Below, piece by piece: positions 37,484 to 45,425 of a stretch of DNA of 64,000 nucleotides. Each line of letters begins with the position of its first letter. Position 1 is the stretch's first letter. The position numbers were made by a program, and so were the translations under genes. The notes under the pieces were generated by a model. It ran no database searches, was not told the DNA's origin, and was given only the letters and a program-made list of their open reading frames with translations. The DNA lies in NCBI GenBank assembly GCA_028875125.1, contig JAPPGC010000016.1, positions 62,001-126,000 on the forward strand, written 5' to 3'. This DNA is from Bacteroidota bacterium (GTDB lineage: Bacteria > Bacteroidota > Rhodothermia > Rhodothermales > Bin80).

Positions 37484-37873
37484 GGGTGTAACGTAGTGTG
37501 TTTACGGTTAATGAGGGAAAGCTTCGGTACGCTGAAAGGTACGAACTCGTGAACAATAAAAAACAATAATTCAGCGAAATTCATTGGATATTAGTGCAAA
37601 AAAGCAAAATTGGCAAAAAAAATTGCGTTTTCTGCCTTTTTCACAAAAATAACTAATGGATAGGATTGCCGATCGAGCGTCTACTCTAAACAAATAAATT
37701 AGTTCTCTGAGTGTGGACTTGATTGCAAAAATAATGGTCCCCGTGAGTGATATAGATTCAGGAGTGTGCCGGGGCTGGTGTAGTCTTTATTCCAGTGAAT
37801 ACGCGTGTGATGGTGGATACAATTCCCAAAGTTGCCGTATTCAGATCAATATAGGGGTCCTCACAGGGTTACG
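37484..37873. other. AT-rich intergenic region upstream of glnN
   Basis: A 390-base gap between the pabC stop and the glnN start, both on the minus strand. The part at about 37550-37650 is very A-rich with a weak GGCA...TGCC stem around A- and T-runs (37614-37638). This could be promoter, UP-like element or terminator of the pab operon. No coding frame is convincing. Confidence 0.4.
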
Positions 37874-38689
37874 TTAGGACTTCCCGATTAATTCCATTGC
37901 GGCAGATTTCAGTCCTTCTGGTAATGTAGACGGGAGCTTGCGCTCATTTAAATTCGAAATTGGCGCAGCCAGTCGTGCACTGTTCGTCATGAACGCAGCT
38001 TCCACGAACTGCAATTCGTCTTCCTGCGTCGTTCGCTCTACAACTCTGAGATTTATTTCTTGAGCAATCTGCATTATCCATTTACGCATAACTCCTGGCA
38101 AGACACCGTCTGAGATTGGTGGCGTAGTCCAAGTGTTACCAAATCTCAGGAAAAGATTCCCGATTGTCGTGCAACAAACTTTGCCAAGAGTATTCAGAAA
38201 GAGGGCATCATCATAGCCATCGGCGCGAGCGGCTCTAAGGGCTGCTAGATTATCCGTATAGGCGAGAGTTTTATGACGGCTCGTAGGTGAAGTGCTATTT
38301 CGTCGAATGAGGCTGGTTTGCAGTGAGATCGACTTAAATCGATCGCTCTTGTTCATCGGAGATAAGCTCAGCAGAATTGTTGGAGGAATCATTTGAGTAT
38401 TCAAGCTCCATCTTTCTGCGGGGCCTGACGTTACCGTGATACGCAACACACCACTATGGTCTTCGGTCAGGTTATTGTCGAGTAGATCATTGATCTTTTT
38501 CTGATCAACTGCGATGTCGAGTGCGGCGGCATCACACACAAGCCGGTTCACATGAAACGAGCGTAAAATTACCTTGCCACATACAACTAAGGACGTGTCG
38601 AATACACCATGTGCGAGTAACAACCCCCGATCCCGTAGGTCGAATGGGTGAATTGTATCTTGTCTGCCTGATTGCTCTAAGAGGAACAT
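37874..38689 (-). CDS. pabC: Aminotransferase class IV, probable 4-amino-4-deoxychorismate lyase
   Basis: This 271-aa PLP fold-type IV protein would release pyruvate from aminodeoxychorismate to give p-aminobenzoate. Visible motifs are LLLAHGVFDTSLVVCG near the start, HKTLAYTDNLAALRAARADGYDDALFLNT with the PLP-lysine (HKTLAY), and GKVCCTTIGNLF (family: ExxxSNIF). PPISDGVLPGVMR matches the lyase. The family E at the N-terminal side of the last motif appears replaced by C or T, which is slightly unusual. It overlaps pabA by 13 bases, supporting the function. Confidence 0.85.
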   Translation of the reverse strand: MFLLEQSGRQDTIHPFDLRDRGLLLAHGVFDTSLVVCGKVILRSFHVNRLVCDAAALDIAVDQKKINDLLDNNLTEDHSGVLRITVTSGPAERWSLNTQMIPPTILLSLSPMNKSDRFKSISLQTSLIRRNSTSPTSRHKTLAYTDNLAALRAARADGYDDALFLNTLGKVCCTTIGNLFLRFGNTWTTPPISDGVLPGVMRKWIMQIAQEINLRVVERTTQEDELQFVEAAFMTNSARLAAPISNLNERKLPSTLPEGLKSAAMELIGKS

Positions 38690-39261
38690 CGAAACCGCTC
38701 TATGATCCCTATGAAGTTTTGTAGAAGCCTGTGTCCAGACTCACTCAGTATAGATTCCGGATGAAATTGAACGCCAAAAGTAGGGTTCTGCTTGTGTCTC
38801 AGCGCCATGATTTCGCCTTCTGAGGACTTAGCTTGAATGATCAGATCCTCGTTATCAATCTGTGTTACGATTAGGGAGTGATACAGGCCTACGGTCAGCA
38901 GATTGGGCAACCCCTGAAAAAGGTCACATCCATCGTGTATCACGGGGCTTGCCTGACCATACCTTGGAAACAGAGAATTCGTCACGACTCCACCATAGGA
39001 TTGTGCGATCGCCTGATGGCCGAGGCACACGCCCAGAATCGGTATCCGCCCTGAAAAATGCGAGATTACACTCAGACTGATCCCGGCTTCATTTGGGGTG
39101 CAGGGGCCTGGCGAAATCACCAGTGCTTTAGGCCGCATCGCTTCGATATCCTCCAATGTTGAACAAGCAGATCCAATCACTTCGGTCGTCTCGCCAAGCT
39201 CCCGAAGGTAACGGCTCAGGTTGAAGACAAAGCTGTCGTGATTGTCAAGTAGCAAAATCAT
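38677..39261 (-). CDS. pabA: Aminodeoxychorismate/anthranilate synthase glutamine amidotransferase
   Basis: This 194-aa class I glutamine amidotransferase channels ammonia to PabB. The start MILLLDNHDSFVFNLSRYL is the family opening. The catalytic cysteine lies in PILGVCLGHQAIAQ and the His-Glu pair in VQFHPES. It could also serve anthranilate synthase, but its place between pabB (17-base overlap) and pabC (13-base overlap) argues for p-aminobenzoate synthesis. Confidence 0.93.
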   Translation of the reverse strand: MILLLDNHDSFVFNLSRYLRELGETTEVIGSACSTLEDIEAMRPKALVISPGPCTPNEAGISLSVISHFSGRIPILGVCLGHQAIAQSYGGVVTNSLFPRYGQASPVIHDGCDLFQGLPNLLTVGLYHSLIVTQIDNEDLIIQAKSSEGEIMALRHKQNPTFGVQFHPESILSESGHRLLQNFIGIIERFRCSS

Positions 39262-40600
39262 TCAACGATGCCTCTCTAGTCCCGTCAAGGATCTTTTGTG
39301 CTTTCAGCAGGGTCTCCGAATACTCCTCATCTGGTTTAGATAAAGAAGTAATTCCACTCCCAACATCAAGCCGTGCACGATCACCCTGAAACTGAATGGT
39401 CCGAATCATGATGTTAAAGTCTGCCGCGCCATCAAATCCGAAATATCCAAACGATCCGCAAAAAGCGCGACGGGGCCGCTGTTCTAACTGGTGAATGATC
39501 TCCATGGAACGACGTTTTGGTACTCCTGTAACGGATCCCTCTGGGAACACGGCAGACAAAAGATCAAAGGCATCGTTCCCGTCTTCTAACTGTCCTTGAA
39601 CAGAAGATGTGAGTTGATGCAGCCCGGCATATGATTCCAGTACGCATAGGTCCTGCACTTTTACCGAATGAGGCTTACAAACTCGTGACATGTCATTGCG
39701 AAGTAAATCAACAATCATAATATTTTCGGCGCGATCCTTCTCAGAATTAAGAAGCCTGTCTCTGAGTTGTTGATCTTCGCGGGGATTGTCTGATCGTGCA
39801 ATTGTGCCTTTAATTGGCCTTGCTTCAGCCAATCCCTGCGCGTTCACAGCGATCAATCGTTCTGGAGACGTACTGGCAATACTCCTCTTGCCGAAGGCGC
39901 CGTACGCAGAAAAGGGGGCAGGATTGCTCCGTCGAATGGAAAGATAGATGTGAAACGGATCTGTGTGCTGGGGTAAATCCGCCGTGAAAGCTTGTGCAAA
40001 GTTCGTTTGGTAAATGTCACCTGCTCGAATGAATTCCTTGATTTCTTGCACCGTCTTCAAATAGTTTGTTTTCGAAATCTCGCTGCGCCAAGTTAGATTC
40101 GTCGCGGGCGTGGAAGATTTTTGCGCGTTTCGGATATCTTGTCTGACTGCATTAATGCGGGCTTGTGCTGTTCGTTTGCACGGCTCACTCGACTCTTTTG
40201 CGAAGCCCGATGAGATGATCCATGTCTGATTAGCGTAGTGATCGACGGCAACAATTGTATCGTACAGCCTGAAGTGACAATGTGCGCCACATTGACCATA
40301 AGGCTGCATTGCGTTTCGTGGGCCAACCTCTGCAAACTCGTAATCGAAGAACCCTACCAACCCTCCCTGAAATGGGGGACCGTGATCAACTTGCCCGGCT
40401 GAATAAGAATTGAGTGCGCGTCGCAATTCAGCAATCTTTGCCACTGCAGGGATTGATTCAACCGGATCAATACAGAGATAGGAGTAACGGTCAAACCGCA
40501 GAGACCTTGATGAGCTGTCAAGCCAAATCAAACCTCGCCGTTGCGCATACGTCTGTGCCAGAGACTGAAGATCTATTGCGGCTAATGTTAGTGCCCACAT
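39245..40600 (-). CDS. pabB: Aminodeoxychorismate synthase component I
   Basis: This 451-aa chorismate-utilising enzyme forms 4-amino-4-deoxychorismate with PabA. The core shows the motif ARPIKGTIARSDNP, where the lysine of PIKGT is the PabB-specific catalytic residue (anthranilate synthase has PIAGT). Other blocks are IYQTNFAQAF, FSAYGAFG, ENIMIVDLLRNDMSRVC, FPEGSVTGVPKRRSMEII and CGSFGYFGFDGAADFNIMIRT. It heads the pabBAC operon, which supplies folate synthesis and thus the one-carbon carrier used by GcvT. Confidence 0.93.
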   Translation of the reverse strand: MWALTLAAIDLQSLAQTYAQRRGLIWLDSSSRSLRFDRYSYLCIDPVESIPAVAKIAELRRALNSYSAGQVDHGPPFQGGLVGFFDYEFAEVGPRNAMQPYGQCGAHCHFRLYDTIVAVDHYANQTWIISSGFAKESSEPCKRTAQARINAVRQDIRNAQKSSTPATNLTWRSEISKTNYLKTVQEIKEFIRAGDIYQTNFAQAFTADLPQHTDPFHIYLSIRRSNPAPFSAYGAFGKRSIASTSPERLIAVNAQGLAEARPIKGTIARSDNPREDQQLRDRLLNSEKDRAENIMIVDLLRNDMSRVCKPHSVKVQDLCVLESYAGLHQLTSSVQGQLEDGNDAFDLLSAVFPEGSVTGVPKRRSMEIIHQLEQRPRRAFCGSFGYFGFDGAADFNIMIRTIQFQGDRARLDVGSGITSLSKPDEEYSETLLKAQKILDGTREASLNDFAT

Positions 40601-40618
40601 CCTGTTACATATCCCGAC

Positions 40619-40846
40619 TCAGGTCAGGTCAAAGCTCTCTTCTGACCCTAATTTGCAGGGTTGTAAAGAATTAGATATTCTGTGTTCCTGAATAGGAATG
40701 ATCTTCGCGGGACCGTAGAAAATTATTTTGACCCCGCCCTCATTTCTATGAAGAGTCGTGCCGAAAAACCAATTTGGGCTTAGTGATCTCGTGGTCACTC
40801 CAGAGTAGATGTAGCGGCGATCAGGCCCGTCAGATAGAGAGATCAT
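40619..40846 (-). CDS. Possible small hypothetical protein upstream of pabB
   Basis: A 75-codon frame on the same strand ends 18 bases before pabB. The ATG is preceded by GGAAG at a fair distance. The product contains a hydrophobic, beta-like core (GGVKIIFYGPAKIIPIQEH), no signal peptide and no family I recognise. It may be a real leader gene of the pab operon or chance; coding bias is not decisive. Confidence 0.35.
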   Translation of the reverse strand: MISLSDGPDRRYIYSGVTTRSLSPNWFFGTTLHRNEGGVKIIFYGPAKIIPIQEHRISNSLQPCKLGSEESFDLT

Positions 40847-40980
40847 TTCGCTTCCGAGCGGATGGCCACAATTGCTGGACGGATTCTTCTAGTACTCGAT
40901 AAGACATGCTGTACCCGAACGCACGGCTAACGGCTTTAAGAAGTATGCTCAGTGTTAATGAAGGTGAGCAGGCGAAGACC

Positions 40981-41011
40981 GGCAGCATGATACGCACAAA
41001 ACGCATGGTCC
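40981..41011 (+). repeat. Leader segment copy 1, shared with the second lipoprotein gene
   Basis: These 31 bases match 42072-42102 at 23 positions, and most differences fall at every third base. The segment encodes MIRTKRMV in a frame that stays open to just before the lipoprotein ATG, as a possible upstream peptide. Confidence 0.45.
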
Positions 41012-41097
41012 TTGTTGCATCTTTTAAATTCAGGTCTCGTAGGAGTCGTTCGTCGCATTACAGGCAAAACCAGACGCTTAACTACTCAGACTAATTC

Positions 41098-41619
41098 ATG
41101 AAAAGCCCTAGTATACTTATTATTCTTACGCTCTTGGTTGGCGTATTTGCCGGCTGCGCCGGGGAGGACGACGGAAGAATGGAGGAACAACAGCAGGAGC
41201 GTGAGCAGGAGCTCATATCGCTTCAGGAAGAATTCCAGGAAAAAGCAGCGGAGTTGGAACAGGAGGAGGGGGGCGAGGAAGGAGAATCTGGCACGCAGTA
41301 CGCGCTAGCGGACACTGCAGAGGAAATCCGGAGTGGGATAGAGTTGACCATCAGCTACGATAGCACCCGCGAGGTGTTCAGTGGTACGATTACGAATACG
41401 ACGGACGAAATAGTCAGAATGGTTCGGGTTGAAGTTCATCTATCAAACGGAGTTGAGCTTGGCCCCACGCCTACCGTGGATCTGGCGGCAGGCGAGAGCG
41501 GCGAAGTCGAACTTGATGCCAGTTCACAGACTTTTTCTACATTCGGCGCGCACGTCGAAATCGGATCTGGCGAACATGGCAGTGGACATAGTGAGGAGGA
41601 AGGGGAGCATCGGCCCTAG
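41098..41619 (+). CDS. Small lipoprotein with FxLYD-like beta domain, paralogue 1
   Basis: This 173-aa lipoprotein has signal peptide MKSPSILIILTLLVGVFAGC. A highly charged coiled-coil-prone segment follows (EEQQQEREQELISLQEEFQE), then a Gly/Glu linker, then a beta domain of about 90 residues (EEIRSGIELTISYDSTREVFSG, VRVEVHLSNGVELGPTPTVDLAAGE). The core recalls FxLYD/DUF-type domains of surface lipoproteins. The C-terminus is His- and Glu-rich (GEHGSGHSEEEGEHRP) and might bind metal. Its closest relative is the gene at 42199, whose domain is nearly the same. Function unknown; envelope location is sure. Confidence 0.75.
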   Translation: MKSPSILIILTLLVGVFAGCAGEDDGRMEEQQQEREQELISLQEEFQEKAAELEQEEGGEEGESGTQYALADTAEEIRSGIELTISYDSTREVFSGTITNTTDEIVRMVRVEVHLSNGVELGPTPTVDLAAGESGEVELDASSQTFSTFGAHVEIGSGEHGSGHSEEEGEHRP

Positions 41620-41752
41620 CCGTTTGCAGATTTGACCAGTGGGATCCAAACTGCTTTCCACGGAACTTGAGGGAAGCAGGGATACCGTGTATGCGCCCTG
41701 CGCTTCGCTTTTTCGGAAATGCGTCCGGTCGGAGGGCTTTACTTCGGCAATC

Positions 41753-41983
41753 CTAGTTGAAACTGGCTAGTTTGGAGTCTTGCTGTGGGGTAAAGACGGT
41801 TTTGAACTTCCCCTCTACGGATTTCGTCTCCACATCAATTGCGTATAACTGGCCCGTGTTGTGTAGGTATGTCAATCTCTTGAACACAACACAACAATTA
41901 TAGCAGGATTTTTGCCAAGTGTATGTTCGACAAGGATCAGCGTGGCTGGTATGGCCCGGCGGGCTATCAAGCAGTACGTAACG
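41753..41983 (-). pseudogene. Possible decayed gene remnant (C-terminal fragment)
   Basis: A minus-strand frame is open for 76 codons with no ATG. Its last 40 codons look protein-like: FKRLTYLHNTGQLYAIDVET, then KSVEGKFKTVFTPQQ, ending LASFN. This resembles a beta-propeller or WD-type blade end. Upstream of this part the frame is Cys- and Pro-rich and unconvincing, and it stops at 41984-41986. A GTG at about 41884 could start a 44-aa product. It lies between the two lipoprotein paralogues on the opposite strand. I read it as a gene remnant left by rearrangement or duplication. Confidence 0.35.
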
Positions 41984-42071
41984 CTAATGATGTTGAAAGT
42001 AGCCCGGTGTAGTGACACACTGATGCATATTCGACTCCTGTTGGCCTCATTTAATAGTGTGCGTGACTACA

Positions 42072-42102
42072 GGCAGCACGATGCACACTAAGCGTATGAT
42101 CC
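42072..42102 (+). repeat. Leader segment copy 2
   Basis: Second copy of the segment found upstream of the first lipoprotein gene, 127 bases before this lipoprotein ATG (117 in the first copy). The corresponding peptide here begins MHTKRMI; its frame continues and overlaps the lipoprotein gene. Confidence 0.45.
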
Positions 42103-42198
42103 GTCTAAACCATCCCATTTTCCGTTTTTCAAACAATCGCATGCATCGTAGCTACTCTGGTTTCACACACTTCCACCAAAACAAAACAGGACGATACC

Positions 42199-42579
42199 AT
42201 GAGAAGCTTCAAAGTACTTGCTGTTCTCACCCTTATGATTGGCATTCTGGCCGGATGCGATTCCATGGGGGAACAAGGTGAGTCGGGTAGGCAGTTCGCG
42301 TTAACCGACACAGCCAAGGAGATTCGCAGCGGAGTCGAATTAGTCATGAATTATGACGGCTCGCGCAAGGTGTTCACCGGCACGGTCACCAACACCACGA
42401 ATGCAACGGTCACAAAGGTCAGAGTTGAGATTCATCTGTCAAACGGAGTGGAGCTTGGCCCCACACCAAACTTAGATCTCGCTGCTGGAGAGACCGAGTC
42501 GGTCGAACTTGATGCCAGTACACACAGTAATTTCAACGCATACAGCGTCCATGTCGAGATTGGGTCATCCCGCTCATAG
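42199..42579 (+). CDS. Small lipoprotein with FxLYD-like beta domain, paralogue 2
   Basis: This 126-aa lipoprotein has signal peptide MRSFKVLAVLTLMIGILAGC. It keeps the beta domain of the paralogue at 41098 (EIRSGVELVMNYDGSRKVFTG; VRVEIHLSNGVELGPTPNLDLAAGE) but lacks the charged coiled-coil insert and the His-rich tail. Both copies lie in the same direction about 1.1 kb apart, with related upstream leaders, pointing to duplication followed by divergence. Function unknown. Confidence 0.75.
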   Translation: MRSFKVLAVLTLMIGILAGCDSMGEQGESGRQFALTDTAKEIRSGVELVMNYDGSRKVFTGTVTNTTNATVTKVRVEIHLSNGVELGPTPNLDLAAGETESVELDASTHSNFNAYSVHVEIGSSRS

Positions 42580-42967
42580 GCACTCACGCCCTTGAGTACC
42601 TACACCGAGACTTGCTGTAGTGACTGCAGCGGTGGACTCTGGACGAGGGAGGCACGGCATGCCAGAGCTGGAGTGGTCGGCTGCCGCAAATTATTGGAGT
42701 CAGAAAGCGGGGAGCGCTTCTGTATACAGAATGCTCCTCGCTGTCCGCTTAGAGGAGACGCCAGCTTCGATGCAGCGAGCTACAGCAGTCGGACTTGGAG
42801 TCGAAAATCATTTCCTGGCGAATCACGAAAACTACTGTCAATTCGAAGTTCACGTCGTCCAGCCGACAGTCGAGTTATAGCGCTATTGAGCCTGACTCTT
42901 TCATGACTTCATGGGGTTCAGTCAGGATCGTATTTATCAAGTAGTTACGCGGGTTCGCAATTCCCGG
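42580..42967. other. Intergenic region with a perfect 14-bp palindrome
   Basis: Convergent gap between the second lipoprotein and GH16 genes. It contains TTCTGTATACAGAA (42718-42731), a perfect palindrome flanked by GGAGC and GCTCC, so it can fold as a long hairpin (42711-42737). Overlapping open frames (42592-42906, 42620-42880) have no features of real genes. The hairpin may be a terminator without T-run or a protein-binding site. Confidence 0.45.
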
Positions 42968-44836
42968 TTATTTCCCTAAATACTGGAGTGTACGCTTTGC
43001 CGTCGCATCACCGGTCAGCCTGTAGAAATATGTGCCCGTACTGAGGCCGTCCGCGTACAGGACAGTCGAATGCTTACCCGCAGGATGGTGATGATCAGCC
43101 AGCGTACGTACAAGTTGGCCAAGCGTATTGAAGACCTCAAGAACTATATGGCCGGGCCGCCCTACCCGATAACTAATGACCGTAGCGTCCGTGAAAGGGT
43201 TAGGGTAATTACCGAGAAGATCTGTTTTTTCGTTTTTAGGTGTCTCTTCGCTACCGGTGGGGGACCTCAGTCGAAATTGGAACCAGTTCACCTTTGTCCC
43301 ATTGCTGAGAAACTGAATCTTCATGATCTGGGTCCCCTCATCCAGGGCAATACCGTCTTCTGTGATTACGCGAACGGTCGTAAAGTCATCAAAATGGCTT
43401 GGGTGTGTGAAAACACCGATCTTATCTACACCGTCAAATTCAAGCGAAAAGGAAACTTGGTTTGCCTGACTGGCCAGTCGTACCTGCAGATCGTAGATAC
43501 CCGACTGGTCTACATGCACGGTATAGGTCACCCATTCACGTCGGGCGATATTCCCGATATGATAGCCAATACCGTCAGTTGTCGGGAATACATCTACGCC
43601 TTCGTCAAGACGAATACCACCGCCCTCATTCGTAGGCGAAAAAGAGGCTTCAAGGTAGGCTACGCCTGGTCCTCCTAGATCAAAGTACTCTGCCTCTATC
43701 CGATCCTGGATAGGGTGGGGGCTCATCAAGTAGGGGGCATTGTCAGTGCATGAATTACCTACGGTCAGGGACTGCGCATCTGTAATACTGGTCCACCCGC
43801 CATCGTCCGTGGCTTCGGCGCGTAATTTGTAACATCCCGCGGATACGTTACTGGTGGACCAACTCCATTCCGATGCTCCCCCCGTAATTGTTTCTAGGAG
43901 GCCATCGCCCTGATAGAGGTTAACCCGTAGAATGCGACCGTCGGGGTCTACGGATGTGCCCGTAATCACGGCTGTCTCGCCGGCTTCCAACGTAGCAGGT
44001 GCAGCGAGTGTTACTTGGGGATAATCAATGTAGCGGTATACACGTACATGGTCAATGAGCATCTGCTGAGGAAAGATGCTGTCGTCAATACCCTGTATTC
44101 CTCCCCATGCACCTCCAATGGCAATATTCATAATCAGATGGAAATCCAGGTCAAACGGCCAGCCCTGCCAATTACTCAGCCCTTTGGAGTACGTCCAGAA
44201 ATCAACTCCGTCAATGGAAAACACCATCTTCCTCGGCGACCATTCCACGGCGTAAACATGGAAATTGTCTGAGACACCTGGCACACGCTTACTTCCGCCT
44301 CTTTGCGTGTCAATCATGTGGTTGTACGCATCAGTATGAATGGTCGCATGAATTAGATCCTGATCGAATCCAACGTGCTCCATGATGTCAATTTCACCCG
44401 TATCAGGCCACCCCCCATTGCCGTAATGGCTGTCTGTGGGGAGCATCCAGATCGCTGGCCAAGTACCTCTTCCAGATGGAAGTTGCGCACGAACCTCTAT
44501 GCGTCCATACGTCCAATCCCCCTTGTGTTTAGAGACTAGTCGTGCAGAAGTGTAAGAGCGACCGCGCCAGTCTTCTTTTCTGGCTTCTATGATTAGATGG
44601 TCGCCGTCAGCCCTAGCATTTTCTTCCCGGTTTTCCGTGTAGAACTGGTCTTCCTGATTGCCCCATCCGTGCCCACCCACATCGTAAGACCAGCGAGAAC
44701 TATCGGGCAACCCCGTGTAGTCAAATTCATCGTTCCAGATCAACTCCCATGAGGACTGTGCAAACAGGTGCGGGACCGGCGTCACTCCGATGAGCAAGCA
44801 AACAAAAAACGAGGTGGCAGAATGACCTGAACGCAT
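42968..44836 (-). CDS. GH16 beta-glucanase (laminarinase type) with CBM6-like and T9SS sorting domains
   Basis: This 622-aa secreted enzyme has a signal peptide ending near VPHLFAQ. The GH16 catalytic domain covers about residues 30-260, with GTWPAIWMLPTDSHYGNGGWP and the active-site EIDIME (nucleophile Glu148, acid/base Glu153). This motif fits endo-beta-1,3(4)-glucanases. An Ig-like module (PQVTLAAPATLEAGETAVIT) follows, then a CBM6-like domain (RIEAEYFDLGGPGVAYLEA) and a T9SS type A C-terminal signal (NYPNPFTDATVISYRV ... GTYFYRLTG). The product is expected to be exported across the outer membrane and attached to or released from the surface. Substrate: laminarin or mixed-linkage glucan, inferred. 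Confidence 0.92.
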   Translation of the reverse strand: MRSGHSATSFFVCLLIGVTPVPHLFAQSSWELIWNDEFDYTGLPDSSRWSYDVGGHGWGNQEDQFYTENREENARADGDHLIIEARKEDWRGRSYTSARLVSKHKGDWTYGRIEVRAQLPSGRGTWPAIWMLPTDSHYGNGGWPDTGEIDIMEHVGFDQDLIHATIHTDAYNHMIDTQRGGSKRVPGVSDNFHVYAVEWSPRKMVFSIDGVDFWTYSKGLSNWQGWPFDLDFHLIMNIAIGGAWGGIQGIDDSIFPQQMLIDHVRVYRYIDYPQVTLAAPATLEAGETAVITGTSVDPDGRILRVNLYQGDGLLETITGGASEWSWSTSNVSAGCYKLRAEATDDGGWTSITDAQSLTVGNSCTDNAPYLMSPHPIQDRIEAEYFDLGGPGVAYLEASFSPTNEGGGIRLDEGVDVFPTTDGIGYHIGNIARREWVTYTVHVDQSGIYDLQVRLASQANQVSFSLEFDGVDKIGVFTHPSHFDDFTTVRVITEDGIALDEGTQIMKIQFLSNGTKVNWFQFRLRSPTGSEETPKNEKTDLLGNYPNPFTDATVISYRVGRPGHIVLEVFNTLGQLVRTLADHHHPAGKHSTVLYADGLSTGTYFYRLTGDATAKRTLQYLGK

Positions 44837-45425
44837 ATGGAGACAAAGGAGATAACGGTACGGTAAACGGGGTTAAGAAGAAGGCTCGACAGCCCGAGGA
44901 ATGAACAGGAATCCCAGAAATATGTTCGCACAATTCCGCTGGTTTCGATGAAGTGGAGGATGTATTGGAACGGTATAGCAGGGCGCGTGGGCAGTTGTTA
45001 AAATGACCAATTGGGAGCCGGTCTCGGGTAACGTAAAGGACGCTGAATATTCAGGATAAGAACAACGAAAACACGCGGTAATTCTCACCGGGGGATTGAC
45101 CTCTAGCGTGCATACAAAAGGAAGGAGTAGGGCATGGGAGACCCTGTCGATGTTGGGAGTGCGCAATAGCACCCGACGCACAAGAGGGGCAGTCAGGGAG
45201 CGGATGGGTCCGTAGTAATGCAGAAGCGCAGGTAATGCCTGTGGAAAGATGGGAGCCTAAGTTGAGCACTACATGGTTATGGAAGAAGCAGCATCACAAC
45301 TGACAAGCATCCAACAGGCTCGAACAAAGTTTGTAGACTACAATCAGATTACATAAAAACGCAAATAGGCAGGGAGTGGAAATGGACATAAGATGCAACG
45401 ATAGACAAGCAGCGGAGGGAATACA
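44837..45425. other. Divergent intergenic region between GH16 and CRTAC1-TPR genes
   Basis: About 590 bases between divergent genes, expected to carry both promoters. Only the ribosome-binding site of the CRTAC1 gene is clear (GGAGGG, 6 bases before the ATG at 45426). No coding frame, tRNA or repeat stands out. Confidence 0.4.

Noticed and set aside
42592-42906. Two overlapping ORFs (104 and 86 codons) after the second lipoprotein gene
   Set aside because: No signal peptide, domain or ribosome-binding site; codon use unlike neighbouring genes; the region is better read as intergenic with a hairpin.
43070-43678. 202-codon plus-strand ORF opposite the GH16 gene
   Set aside because: Complementary to the CBM6-like and T9SS region of a well-supported gene; no recognisable motif.
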